From: Prochlorococcus sp. AG-418-I21
Lineage (GTDB): Bacteria > Cyanobacteriota > Cyanobacteriia > PCC-6307 > Cyanobiaceae
DNA: 64,000 nucleotides
Direction: 5' to 3'
Assembly: GCA_003214115.1 (NCBI GenBank)
Contig: QCMA01000002.1
Span: 1-64,000, forward strand
Shown: positions 22,904 through 32,284 of the stretch, piece after piece
Layout of the letters: each line of letters starts with the position of its first letter
Numbering within the stretch: the stretch's first letter is position 1
The notes under the pieces: model-generated
The model's input: the letters and a program-made list of their open reading frames with translations, nothing else
What the model was told of the DNA's origin: nothing
Databases searched by the model: none
Made by a program: the position numbers and the translations under genes

Positions 22904-23203
22904 TTATTTATCCTCCAAACTATTAAAAGATTTTAAAGCATCGTCAATAGCATCAGATGGATTAGTAGCATCATTCATACTATTATGTCTCCTAATCATT
23001 TCCATAAGTTCAAATGGATTAGTTGGAAAAGCTGAAGTATCTTCTTCCATTTTAGTTGAGGGATCTATTTCTAATTCTTCATATAAATATTCGGCATTGA
23101 GGAAATCACCTTTTAAAAAAATTAAGGGAATAAAAAAAATTACTAAACATATTGATTCAGGAAGGTCTTTGCAAAAATAATTTTTCATTTTATTTAATTT
23201 CAA
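22904..23203 (-). CDS. Small hypothetical membrane/secreted protein
   Basis: N-terminal hydrophobic segment, acidic remainder (LYEELEIDPSTKMEEDTSAFPTNPFELMEMIRRHNSM). Confidence 0.6.
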   Translation of the reverse strand: MKLNKMKNYFCKDLPESICLVIFFIPLIFLKGDFLNAEYLYEELEIDPSTKMEEDTSAFPTNPFELMEMIRRHNSMNDATNPSDAIDDALKSFNSLEDK

Positions 23204-23259
23204 AATTCTTTAACGCCAAATATCTTTGCTAGTTTTATCTTACATAATTAGTTAGAAAT

Positions 23260-24105
23260 TTGTTAATAGCAACTTGGAATGTTAACTCCGTAAGAACTAG
23301 ACTTTCACAAATAATAGATTGGATTAATAAAACAAATCCAGACATTATATGTTTACAGGAAACAAAAGTGATGGATAATAGTTTCCCTATTGAACCTTTT
23401 GAAAAGTTAGGATACTCAGTAGAGGTTTACGGGCAAAAATCATACAATGGTGTAGCTATTATTTCTAAAATAAAGCCAGAAAATGTTAAAAAAGGATTTT
23501 ACGGTTGCACCGACTTTAATCAAAATATCGAAATTTTCTTAGATCAAAAAAGATTAATTTCTGCCGATATTAATGGTATTAAAATCATAAATGTTTATGT
23601 ACCAAACGGATCTTCTCTAGAATCTAGTAAGTTCGAATACAAGATTAATTGGTTAAATTGTTTAGCTTCATTTTTGGATGACCAGGAAAAAAAAGGAGAA
23701 TTAATTTGTCTCATGGGTGATTTTAATGTTGCTCCATTTAACTTGGATATTCATGATCCAAAGAAATATGAAGGAGGAATAATGGCATCTGAGATAGAGA
23801 GAAATGCACTAAATAATGTATTAAAAAAAAGATTAATAGATTCTTTCAGGATTTTTGAGCAAAATACTGGCCATTGGAGTTGGTGGGATTACCGTAATAA
23901 CGCATTTGAATTAAATAAAGGTTGGAGAATAGACCATATATATATCAGCAAAGAACTGTCATCAAAACTAAAAAGTTGTGTCATAGACAGCTCACCAAGG
24001 GGTAATTTGCGTCCTAGTGATCATGCTCCAGTAATGATAGATCTTAACTTAAACGACATAAATGTAGATTTTTTTGAGGATGAAGATAATTTCTTCGAAA
24101 TATAA
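23260..24105 (+). CDS. xth: Exodeoxyribonuclease III / AP endonuclease (TTG start)
   Basis: IATWNVNSVRTRL, DIICLQETKV, WSWWDYRNNAFELNKGWRIDHIYIS, SDHAPVMIDL. Confidence 0.95.
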   Translation: MLIATWNVNSVRTRLSQIIDWINKTNPDIICLQETKVMDNSFPIEPFEKLGYSVEVYGQKSYNGVAIISKIKPENVKKGFYGCTDFNQNIEIFLDQKRLISADINGIKIINVYVPNGSSLESSKFEYKINWLNCLASFLDDQEKKGELICLMGDFNVAPFNLDIHDPKKYEGGIMASEIERNALNNVLKKRLIDSFRIFEQNTGHWSWWDYRNNAFELNKGWRIDHIYISKELSSKLKSCVIDSSPRGNLRPSDHAPVMIDLNLNDINVDFFEDEDNFFEI

Positions 24106-24331
24106 ATAAAAAAAATTGGATTTCTTTAATGCCTGAAAACGCTTATTAATAAAGAGTTATCTAAATCAAAATTGTTTTTTATCATGATTTCTTTAAAATT
24201 AATAATTTACAATCCTAACTATCGCAATAAAAATATCATAATGTAGAATTTCATTCTGATTGACAAAGTTTTTACTTATTTCTAATTTAGAACATGACAA
24301 GATTTTTCTTAAAACATCATTTAGCTAAATT

Positions 24332-25633
24332 GTGACTGACATATTAAATTACACAAAATCTGAAGAAATTTTCTCTGCAGCCCAGCAATTAATGCCAGGT
24401 GGAGTTAGTTCTCCAGTAAGAGCTTTTAAGTCTGTAGGAGGCCAGCCAATTGTTTTTGATAGAGTTAAAGGCCCTTTTGCTTGGGATATTGATGGGAACA
24501 GATATATTGACTACATAGGAAGCTGGGGGCCAGCTATATGCGGACATGCCCACCCTGAAGTCACAACGGCATTACAGGAAGCAATCGAAAAAGGAACAAG
24601 CTTTGGTGCTCCATGTGTTCTAGAGAACAAACTTGCTGAAATGGTAATAGATGCAGTCCCCTCTGTAGAAATGGTTAGATTTGTTAATAGTGGAACTGAA
24701 GCATGCATGGCTGTTTTGAGGCTCATGCGAGCATTTACTGGAAGAGATAAAGTTATTAAATTTGACGGTTGCTATCACGGTCATGCGGATATGTTTTTAG
24801 TGAAAGCAGGATCTGGTGTAGCCACTCTGGGTTTACCAGATTCTCCGGGTGTTCCACGGACAACAACTGCCAACACACTCACTGCACCCTACAATGACCT
24901 TGAAGCGGTAAAAAAATTATTTTCTGAAAATCCTGATGCAATTTCGGGGGTTATACTCGAGCCTATCGTAGGTAATGCAGGATTTATTACTCCAGAACCT
25001 GGATTCTTGGAAGGATTAAGGGAATTAACCACTGAGAATGGCTCATTATTAGTTTTTGACGAAGTGATGACTGGATTCAGAATAAGTTATGGAGGCGCTC
25101 AGGAAAAGTTTGGAGTTACTCCTGATTTAACCACCCTTGGGAAAGTAATTGGTGGAGGCCTACCTGTTGGAGCTTATGGAGGCAAGAAAGAAATCATGTC
25201 AATGGTAGCGCCTTCAGGACCGGTATACCAAGCAGGTACTTTGAGCGGCAATCCTCTTGCAATGACTGCTGGAATAAAAACTCTTGAACTGCTCAAACAA
25301 GAGGGTACTTACGATAAACTTGAATCAACAACTTCTAGATTAATAGAAGGGATAATCCAGTCTGCAGAAAATAACGGTATCGCTATCAATGGTGGAAGTA
25401 TAAGTGCTATGTTTGGATTTTTCTTATGTGATGGGCCAGTGAGAAACTTTGATGAAGCCAAAACAAATGATGCCGAACTTTTTGGTAAGTTGCACAGAGA
25501 AATGCTTCGACGAGGAATTTACCTAGCACCAAGTCCATTCGAAGCTGGTTTCACATCACTAGCTCACACAGAAGAAGAAATTGATAAAACTATCGAAGCT
25601 TTTGACCAATCTTTCAATGCAATAAAAAAATAA
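24332..25633 (+). CDS. hemL: Glutamate-1-semialdehyde 2,1-aminomutase (GTG start)
   Basis: [54 protein letters not shown]. Confidence 0.97.
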   Translation: MTDILNYTKSEEIFSAAQQLMPGGVSSPVRAFKSVGGQPIVFDRVKGPFAWDIDGNRYIDYIGSWGPAICGHAHPEVTTALQEAIEKGTSFGAPCVLENKLAEMVIDAVPSVEMVRFVNSGTEACMAVLRLMRAFTGRDKVIKFDGCYHGHADMFLVKAGSGVATLGLPDSPGVPRTTTANTLTAPYNDLEAVKKLFSENPDAISGVILEPIVGNAGFITPEPGFLEGLRELTTENGSLLVFDEVMTGFRISYGGAQEKFGVTPDLTTLGKVIGGGLPVGAYGGKKEIMSMVAPSGPVYQAGTLSGNPLAMTAGIKTLELLKQEGTYDKLESTTSRLIEGIIQSAENNGIAINGGSISAMFGFFLCDGPVRNFDEAKTNDAELFGKLHREMLRRGIYLAPSPFEAGFTSLAHTEEEIDKTIEAFDQSFNAIKK

Positions 25634-25675
25634 TCATTTACTCTTCTTATCTTAAAGATAATAAGTAAATGATTA
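25631..25675. terminator. Long hairpin between convergent hemL and prohibitin-like gene
   Basis: TAATCATTTACT (25631-25642) ... AGTAAATGATTA (25664-25675), plus inner TTATCTT/AAGATAA pairing. Confidence 0.7.
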
Positions 25676-25685
25676 AAATTTTAGG

Positions 25686-25709
25686 GATAATTACTTGTAA
25701 GTAATTATC
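25686..25709. terminator. Second palindrome overlapping the 3' end of the prohibitin-like gene
   Basis: GATAATTACTT-GT-AAGTAATTATC, perfect 11-bp arms with 2-nt centre. Confidence 0.5.
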
Positions 25710-26508
25710 TTCTACCACCAACTATTACTGGGGGAGAACCACCTTCTGAACCTGGTAAGCCAGGAACAACTTGTGTACTACCATCCCATTTGTCGAGGAA
25801 TAATTTGAAAAGCACCTGATCGTCGAGACTTCTATTTAATGTCTCATATCTAAGTGCTTCTTGTTCTGCAATTTCAACTTCTGTCTTTGCTCTTAGTAAT
25901 TGCTGACCAGCTATTTGCTTTTGTTCAATAGCAGCTCTGTATTCTTCAGCGATCTCTAATCCGGTAAGATCTAAACTTTTAACATCTACATAATCGAATG
26001 AATTTAGTTCTTTTGCAACGGTATCGCCAACTTTCTCAGAAATTACTGCGAATTCAGTAGCAATTGTTTCTAGCTCATATTGAGAAAAGACTGATTTTAG
26101 TGCTTTTAGCAAAGATGGCTGAACAATTTTCTGATAAACATCGCTATTTCTGCTTGCAATTGTTGCGAAAATCCTTCCTGCTTCGTTAGGTTTCACTGAA
26201 TACTTAACAGTAGCTGTAGCTCTTATAACTTGAAGATCTTTAGTTAAAGTTTCAAATTTTTCGGGTTGAACTTGAGTTTTTATATCAAATGGATATACAG
26301 ACTGAATAAATGGAAGTTTAAAGTTTAAACCAGCTCTCCTAGAGGGGCCACTTACTTTCCCAAGTGTTGTGACAACTGCAACTTGTCCAGAAGGTACAAC
26401 AAATAGAGATTGTGTGAGCAAAAGAAAGCCAGTAAAAGATAACACAATCAATAATGTTGCAGTCCCACCAGGACCTGTTGGTGTGACATTTTTAAAGGAT
26501 GTTGACAT
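25705..26508 (-). CDS. Prohibitin / SPFH-family membrane protein
   Basis: LFVVPSGQVAVVTTLGKV, EQKQIAGQQLLRAKTEVEIAEQEALRYETLN. Confidence 0.9.
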   Translation of the reverse strand: MSTSFKNVTPTGPGGTATLLIVLSFTGFLLLTQSLFVVPSGQVAVVTTLGKVSGPSRRAGLNFKLPFIQSVYPFDIKTQVQPEKFETLTKDLQVIRATATVKYSVKPNEAGRIFATIASRNSDVYQKIVQPSLLKALKSVFSQYELETIATEFAVISEKVGDTVAKELNSFDYVDVKSLDLTGLEIAEEYRAAIEQKQIAGQQLLRAKTEVEIAEQEALRYETLNRSLDDQVLFKLFLDKWDGSTQVVPGLPGSEGGSPPVIVGGRR

Positions 26509-26616
26509 TAAATTTTATCTTTTAATTAATCATATTTAAATAGACTAATTAGTGCATTAATAAGACATTTAATTAAAATGTTTTTTTAATAATTGTGAAT
26601 TTAAATACAGATATTT

Positions 26617-26826
26617 TTAGTAGATATTTGATTTAAATTCTTGCAAAAGTTCTAAATAAAGATCTTCATCTATCTCCCTTATGTCATATTCAGAGGGTAA
26701 AACACCATGCTTATACTCATGCACCGCCATCCAACAAAATTTCTCTATTTCTTCTTTTGAAAAACGAGGATATTCTTTTACTTTTTCAATAAGTGATTTA
26801 ATGAGAGATTCTGAATAATCTGCCAT
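26617..26826 (-). CDS. Small hypothetical protein (69 aa)
   Basis: Complete ORF MADYSESLIKSLIEKVKEYPRFSKEEIEKFCWMAVHEYKHGVLPSEYDI. Confidence 0.6.
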   Translation of the reverse strand: MADYSESLIKSLIEKVKEYPRFSKEEIEKFCWMAVHEYKHGVLPSEYDIREIDEDLYLELLQEFKSNIY

Positions 26827-26852
26827 ATTTTAAAATAATCTCTCTAAAGATC

Positions 26853-27350
26853 TTATCTAAAGTTATTAGCTTTTAGAGGAATGTTCAAAGACTCTTCCAA
26901 CTCACTAACAAGTTTAATTGCTAATTGAAGATCATTTTTGCTCTTACTAGCTACTCTGAGGGTCTCTCCATTGATACTGACATTAATTTTTTTTATTTGA
27001 TCTCTGATATTTTTACTGATTTTTTTTGCAATTTCTTGTTTAATTCCTTGTTTTAATAAAATTGTTTGTTTAATTCTATTACCGCTAACCATTTCAATTT
27101 CGCCGTAGTCAAATATTTTTAGAGATAAGTTTCTTTTTATCGCCTTTTGTCTAATTATGTCATTTACAGCATTTAAGGTTAGTTCACTATTAGTAATTAT
27201 AAAAATATTTTCTTTATCTAATTCAACTGAGGTGTCTGTGCCCTTTAGATCATAACGCTGAGAAATTTCCCTTTTTACTTGATCCAAAGTATTGACCAAT
27301 TCTTGTCTATCAAAATCAGAAACTACATCAAATGAAAAACTTTCTGCCAT
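26853..27350 (-). CDS. YajQ-family nucleotide-binding protein
   Basis: SFDVVSDFDRQELVNTLDQVKREISQRYDLKGT, KSKNDLQLAI. Confidence 0.92.
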   Translation of the reverse strand: MAESFSFDVVSDFDRQELVNTLDQVKREISQRYDLKGTDTSVELDKENIFIITNSELTLNAVNDIIRQKAIKRNLSLKIFDYGEIEMVSGNRIKQTILLKQGIKQEIAKKISKNIRDQIKKINVSINGETLRVASKSKNDLQLAIKLVSELEESLNIPLKANNFR

Positions 27351-27416
27351 AGTAAATTATTAAACGCTAAATATTATTAGCATAAATTATCTTTAAATAA
27401 AGGGGAATGGACTAAT

Positions 27417-27929
27417 TTAATCGAAAAATAACAAACTAACCACTTTCCCCATTTCTTCAGCGCACCTACAACTATTTAACAAGGTTTCACTATCGTGAAA
27501 AGCAAAGCATATTAATTGATCACACCTAGTAATAATTTCTTGATTGCAAAGACTACTTGCAAGTGGCAAAGGTAATTCATCATTTTCACTTTTTTCAACC
27601 AAATGCATAACCCTTTCAAGTTGATCCTTTATTTCGGGTATTTGTCTATCAAGACTTTGTGGTAATAAAACAGTTAATAATGATGGATTAATATCTAAGA
27701 CAGCTCGAATAACAGCTGCATTTACACCTTGAGATCCAGAAGTAAGGATATTATGTCCTTCCTCTGCTAAAGACCTTGCTATCAACTCAATTAAGTGGAT
27801 ATCGACCACCGGTACGTGTCTACTACCTAAAAAAGCAATTCTCCTTTTCCCATTATCTTGGAGTTTTGCAAGTTCTTGAGCTAAGGCATCAACGCCTTCA
27901 GTTGCTGGTAGATCTAAAGAGCGACTCAA
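27417..27929 (-). CDS. SLOG/DprA-like Rossmann protein
   Basis: RRIAFLGSRHVPVVDIHLIELIARSLAEEGHNILTSGSQGVNAAVIRAVL. Confidence 0.7.
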   Translation of the reverse strand: MSRSLDLPATEGVDALAQELAKLQDNGKRRIAFLGSRHVPVVDIHLIELIARSLAEEGHNILTSGSQGVNAAVIRAVLDINPSLLTVLLPQSLDRQIPEIKDQLERVMHLVEKSENDELPLPLASSLCNQEIITRCDQLICFAFHDSETLLNSCRCAEEMGKVVSLLFFD

Positions 27930-27954
27930 AATAAAAAAGTTCCTATATTTGAAA

Positions 27955-29064
27955 TTAGCATTTATCTGAAAAATTGCAGGGAAAATCTATCTTTTCGAGA
28001 ATTCTTTTTAGATTTACATGCTCTTGAACTAATTGAATAGCATAAGAAGCTTTAATTGATTCATGTATTCTGACATGACCAAAAGCTTGTTCAATAATTT
28101 CTACGGTGGAAAGAGTATCTAATTCCACCTTTAAAATTGGCACCTCCAATTCCTCCGCTCTATGAATCAATTGTGACAAAGGGTCTCCTAAACCAGTCAA
28201 AATTAGGCATTGAGTCGAAGCCTCCAAAGCAGCAAGTTGGATATCAGTTCTTTCAGCTCCAGTAACTACAGCCATATTTCTTCTTCTTCTGAAAAATTCC
28301 ATTGCAGAATTCACCCCCATTGCACCAATACTTAAGGTTTCAACAAGTAATTGATTTTTTTCATGGCAACAGATTACTTGGGCATTTAGTCTTCTTACAA
28401 GCTCATCAACGGTGACACTCCGAAGAAGTGGTGATTTAGGCATCACCCCAAACACTTCAATATCCAGATCTTTAAGAGAGGGTATTATTTCATTTTTAAC
28501 TGTTTCGACTTCTTGAGGCAAAACTCCATTCAATACAACTCCAGACAATTTATCACCTAATTGTTTTTTCGCATCAAGTAATGCATCCACACTTTTACAA
28601 TCTTCCCATAAATTCACAATTAAAACTTTCGCATTTAAATCCTTAGCTAGTTGTGGGAGACTTAAGCCATAAATCATACCTTCATGAAGACTTCCAGCTG
28701 CCTCTAAAATGTTCAGACCTTCAAAATCATCATTAACTAATCCTTTAATCTGATCAAAACCTTTTCCAGGGAGTAAGTCTTTATTAAAGATTCTTTTTTC
28801 TGCAGATATATTATCCAATAATCCTACTGAAGAAATTAAATTCTCCTCTTCTATATTTAATGTAGATCCAATAAACTTAACATCATCATCTATTAATCCT
28901 TCATAAGACATTGAAGGAAGGTTAGTAAGTTCAATACATGTTGCTAACGGTTTTCCTATGCGTACTTTTTTTTTCTTCTGTAAAAGTTTTTTTGCTATCC
29001 CAAGAACCATTGCAGACTTACCACTAAATGGCTCACATGAACCAATTAATAATATATCGCTCAT
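27955..29064 (-). CDS. BioD-like AAA / DRTGG-domain phosphotransacetylase-family protein
   Basis: LLIGSCEPFSGKSAMVLGIAKKL (P-loop), internal region VDELVRRLNAQVICC...VVTGAERTDIQLAAL. Confidence 0.75.
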   Translation of the reverse strand: MSDILLIGSCEPFSGKSAMVLGIAKKLLQKKKKVRIGKPLATCIELTNLPSMSYEGLIDDDVKFIGSTLNIEEENLISSVGLLDNISAEKRIFNKDLLPGKGFDQIKGLVNDDFEGLNILEAAGSLHEGMIYGLSLPQLAKDLNAKVLIVNLWEDCKSVDALLDAKKQLGDKLSGVVLNGVLPQEVETVKNEIIPSLKDLDIEVFGVMPKSPLLRSVTVDELVRRLNAQVICCHEKNQLLVETLSIGAMGVNSAMEFFRRRRNMAVVTGAERTDIQLAALEASTQCLILTGLGDPLSQLIHRAEELEVPILKVELDTLSTVEIIEQAFGHVRIHESIKASYAIQLVQEHVNLKRILEKIDFPCNFSDKC

Positions 29065-29209
29065 AATTAGTAAAATAATTTATCAATAGGTTTAAGATAA
29101 TATTTTTTTCAGAACTAAACAAATATTTATTTATGAGTTTTAATCAAATAAAAAAAATAAATAATCTTTTTTGATAAATTTATCTTAATTCTTTGGTATC
29201 TCTTAAAAA

Positions 29210-29938
29210 TTGAGCAAAATGATGAATTCAGCCAAAAACGAAAAGACTGTAGGGATTACTGGAGCTTCAGGTGCACTTGGGAAAGAATTAACAAAGTTGT
29301 TTCGTCAAAAAGGATACAGAGTGATTGGATTTACTCATAGTAAAACTAATTATGAAATAAATCTTGAATCTCCAAATGAATGGATTAAATGGGAATGTGG
29401 GAAAGAGTCATCATTAAAAAAACAATTAGAAAAGATAGACATTTTAATTTTGAACCATGGTATTTATGATTTGAGCAGAGAAAATTCCAATTATGAAAAC
29501 TCAATAGAAATAAATGCATTAAGCAAATTCAAATTTTTAAATTTATTTGAAGATATCGCTCTAACCAATGATTCACTAATAAAAAAAGAGATTTGGATAA
29601 ACACATCTGAAGCAGAAATATTACCCGCCCTAAATCCGTCATATGAGATTAGTAAATCCCTTATTGGTCAATTAGTTTCTTTCAAAAAAAATCTTCTGGA
29701 CAAAAATACAAAGAAAAAATTAATAATTAAAAAAATCATCTTAGGGCCTTTTAAATCAGAACTAAATCCTCTCGGAATAATGAATCCTAAATTTGTTTCT
29801 AAAAAAATTTATGATTTAGCCAATTCAAAAAATTATTTAGTAATAATTAGTCCAAACCCTTTAACCTATTTACTTTTCCCATTGAAAGAATTTTTTAATT
29901 TTTTGTATTGCAAAATTATCTACAAGTACAAATCTTAG
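29210..29938 (+). CDS. Short-chain dehydrogenase/reductase-like protein
   Basis: VGITGASGALGKELTKLF, NHGIYD, NPSYEISKSLIGQLV. Confidence 0.85.
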   Translation: MSKMMNSAKNEKTVGITGASGALGKELTKLFRQKGYRVIGFTHSKTNYEINLESPNEWIKWECGKESSLKKQLEKIDILILNHGIYDLSRENSNYENSIEINALSKFKFLNLFEDIALTNDSLIKKEIWINTSEAEILPALNPSYEISKSLIGQLVSFKKNLLDKNTKKKLIIKKIILGPFKSELNPLGIMNPKFVSKKIYDLANSKNYLVIISPNPLTYLLFPLKEFFNFLYCKIIYKYKS

Positions 29939-29941
29939 TGT

Positions 29942-30781
29942 CTAGAAATCTCGATCTGTCAATATTTCAATACCATCATTTAAAACAACTATTGTATGCT
30001 CCCATTGTGCCGATAGTTTTCCATCTTTTGTTATTACGGTCCATCTATCATTTAGTGTTTTGCAAAATTTAGTCCCTTCATTCACAATAGGTTCCACCGC
30101 CAATGTCATTCCTTCACGAAGAACGACGTTGGGCAATTCTTTGGTCCGAAAATTAAATACCGATGGTTCTTCATGTAGATTTCTTCCAACTCCATGACCT
30201 GTGTAGTCTTCTACAACACTGAAGCCATTTTTTAAAACAATATCTTCGATTTCCCCAGCCACATCTAGAAGTGTATTACCTGCCTTGATTTTCGAAAGCC
30301 CAGCATACAAAGCTTTATAAGCTACATCACTAAGTTTTTGAGCCTTTGGACTAACTTCTCCTACACAAATTGATATACAACTATCTCCATGGAAACCATC
30401 TAAATATGCCCCTGTATCAATTTTAACCAAGTCACCATTTTTTATTATTTTATTTTTACTTGGAATCCCGTGGACAACCTCATTATTAATACTAGAACAA
30501 ATACTAGAAGGAAATCCATGGTAGCCCTTAAAACTTGGAACAGCTCCAAAACTTTTTATCCTCTTTTCTGCGAAATCATCTAAATCCTTTGTACTCATTC
30601 CAGGTTTAATTAAATCATTAATTTCCCTCAAAACAGTTGCTACAATCCTGCTAGATTTTTTCATCAAATTTATTTCCCGTGAAGATTTTATTTCGATTCC
30701 TCTTCTCCTCTGAATAAAAGGAACTTGATCATTAGTTTTGGAATTATTTTTATTTAACAAAAGATCTGCAAAATGTCTCAT
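29942..30781 (-). CDS. map: Methionine aminopeptidase
   Basis: [50 protein letters not shown]. Confidence 0.96.
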   Translation of the reverse strand: MRHFADLLLNKNNSKTNDQVPFIQRRRGIEIKSSREINLMKKSSRIVATVLREINDLIKPGMSTKDLDDFAEKRIKSFGAVPSFKGYHGFPSSICSSINNEVVHGIPSKNKIIKNGDLVKIDTGAYLDGFHGDSCISICVGEVSPKAQKLSDVAYKALYAGLSKIKAGNTLLDVAGEIEDIVLKNGFSVVEDYTGHGVGRNLHEEPSVFNFRTKELPNVVLREGMTLAVEPIVNEGTKFCKTLNDRWTVITKDGKLSAQWEHTIVVLNDGIEILTDRDF

Positions 30782-30876
30782 CGGAATAAATAATAGAAAT
30801 AGGTAAATATCTTCAAAATAGCCATTATGGTCTTGGCTACCTTAAATCTAACAATAACAATAGGAAAGAAACAAAA

Positions 30877-31185
30877 ATGAAAAATTTATTCAATTCTAGG
30901 CAATTTCATAAAGCTTTGGCGCCCTGGGTTTTTCTTCCATTATTTATATCTTCAATTACTGGTCTTCTTTATAGGGTTTCAAAAGATTTACTAGGTTACT
31001 CTAGAGAACAAGTTCATTGGTTAATGTCTCTCCATGAGGGCGAATGGCTTGGAGATAATGGAGAACTTATATACGTAATATTAAATTCCCTTGGAGTTTT
31101 ATGGATGCTCGTTACAGGATTCCAAATGTTTTCAAAAACAATTTCATTTACCAAAAAGGTTACTAAAGGCGAGTCAAAAGGTTAA
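30877..31185 (+). CDS. Small PepSY-TM-like membrane protein
   Basis: [23 protein letters not shown]...[13 protein letters not shown], two TM segments. Confidence 0.65.
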   Translation: MKNLFNSRQFHKALAPWVFLPLFISSITGLLYRVSKDLLGYSREQVHWLMSLHEGEWLGDNGELIYVILNSLGVLWMLVTGFQMFSKTISFTKKVTKGESKG

Positions 31186-31217
31186 GATATAGAACTTGTA
31201 GGACAATAAAGACCAAA

Positions 31218-31688
31218 ATGGCTAAAGAGAAACAAGAGAAGGAATTAGAAACCGGTATTAAAGCTGACGCATCAGTTGATGTGGCAGTTGAACAAAAAGA
31301 ACAAAACATGGTTTCTGAAACTACGCAAACCTTAAGCGAATCCAATCTTATTAAGGAATTTGAGAATGAACAATTAAAAAAAGAATTACCTGAAATATAT
31401 GTTGGGGACACTGTTAAAGTTGGAGTAAAAATTACAGAAGGTAATAAAGAAAGAGTCCAACCTTATGAAGGCGTTGTTATAGCTAAAAGGCATGGAGGTA
31501 TTAACCAGACCATTACAGTTAGAAGAATTTTTCAGGGTATAGGTGTTGAAAGAGTATTTATGCTACATAGTCCACAGGTTGCTTCTCTAAAAGTTGAACG
31601 TAGAGGTAAAGTAAGAAGAGCTAAGTTATTCTATCTGAGAGATAGAGTAGGAAAAGCTACTCGCGTAAAACAACGCTTTGATCGATAA
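31218..31688 (+). CDS. rplS: 50S ribosomal protein L19
   Basis: [35 protein letters not shown]-type L19 sequence, [19 protein letters not shown]. Confidence 0.95.
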   Translation: MAKEKQEKELETGIKADASVDVAVEQKEQNMVSETTQTLSESNLIKEFENEQLKKELPEIYVGDTVKVGVKITEGNKERVQPYEGVVIAKRHGGINQTITVRRIFQGIGVERVFMLHSPQVASLKVERRGKVRRAKLFYLRDRVGKATRVKQRFDR

Positions 31689-31726
31689 AGTTGTAAATTA
31701 ATCAACTTATTGGTCACAAAGACGCT

Positions 31727-31732
31727 TATAAT
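31727..31732 (+). promoter_or_regulatory. Candidate -10 box (TATAAT) for tRNA-Trp
   Basis: Exact TATAAT ending 9 bp before the mature tRNA 5' end. Confidence 0.45.
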
Positions 31733-31741
31733 CATTTAAAT

Positions 31742-31814
31742 GCGTCGTTAGTTCAGTTGGTAGAACGCAGGTCTCCAAAACCTGATGTCGGGGGTTCAAG
31801 TCCTCCACGACGCG
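31742..31814 (+). tRNA. tRNA-Trp (anticodon CCA)
   Basis: Cloverleaf: acceptor GCGTCGT/ACGACGC, anticodon stem CAGGT/ACCTG with loop CTCCAAA, T-arm GGGGGTTCAAGTCCTCC, discriminator G. Confidence 0.97.
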
Positions 31815-31849
31815 TTTGATCAACATTATGTAAATCATTTTTTCATAAG

Positions 31850-32044
31850 ATGGAGTTAGATCTTCAACCTGGGGACGTAGTTAAAGTCCTCGAATCAGCA
31901 GCTTTAGGATGGGTTCGTGCAAGAGTTATCAGAGTCAAGTCTGGTGGGAGAGTTGTAGTACAAAGTGACCAAGGCAGAGAATTTACTGCAAGAGGCAATC
32001 AAGTTAGGTTGATAGAACCTGCTGGTTTTAGACCTCAAAAATAA
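31850..32044 (+). CDS. Small conserved hypothetical protein (SH3-like/KOW-like)
   Basis: MELDLQPGDVVKVLESAALGWVRARVIRVKSGGRVVVQSDQGREFTARGNQVRLIEP. Confidence 0.7.
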   Translation: MELDLQPGDVVKVLESAALGWVRARVIRVKSGGRVVVQSDQGREFTARGNQVRLIEPAGFRPQK

Positions 32045-32165
32045 ATAGTTGTTTATACTAAGACAGTTGAAAAACTAATTATTTCTGTAAATCCTCAAAT
32101 TAATAAATTTTTTTTATTACAACCCCATAAATTAAGTATTATGATCTGATAATTTTAAGAATGAA

Positions 32166-32185
32166 GTTCTAAATAAATTTAGAAC
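32166..32185. repeat. Palindrome GTTCTAAAT-AA-ATTTAGAAC just upstream of tRNA-Asp
   Basis: 9-bp perfect arms, 2-bp centre, 8 bp before the tRNA. Confidence 0.6.
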
Positions 32186-32193
32186 AAAACTCT

Positions 32194-32267
32194 GGGACCG
32201 TAGTTCAACTGGTTAGAGCACCGCCCTGTCACGGCGGAAGTTGCGGGTTCGAATCCCGTCGGTCCCG
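32194..32267 (+). tRNA. tRNA-Asp (anticodon GTC)
   Basis: Acceptor GGGACCG/CGGTCCC, anticodon arm CCGCC-CTGTCAC-GGCGG, T-arm GCGGGTTCGAATCCCGT, discriminator G. Confidence 0.97.
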
Positions 32268-32284
32268 TTTTTTCTAAAAGAAAT

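Noticed and set aside
29065-29209. Possible micro-ORF MSFNQIKKINNLF in intergenic region
   Set aside because: Only 13 codons, AT-rich, no supporting evidence
31742-32267. tRNA-Trp/tRNA-Asp locus as an integration hotspot
   Set aside because: No partial tRNA duplicate, integrase or atypical cargo nearby; the flanking genes rplS and gltX are core
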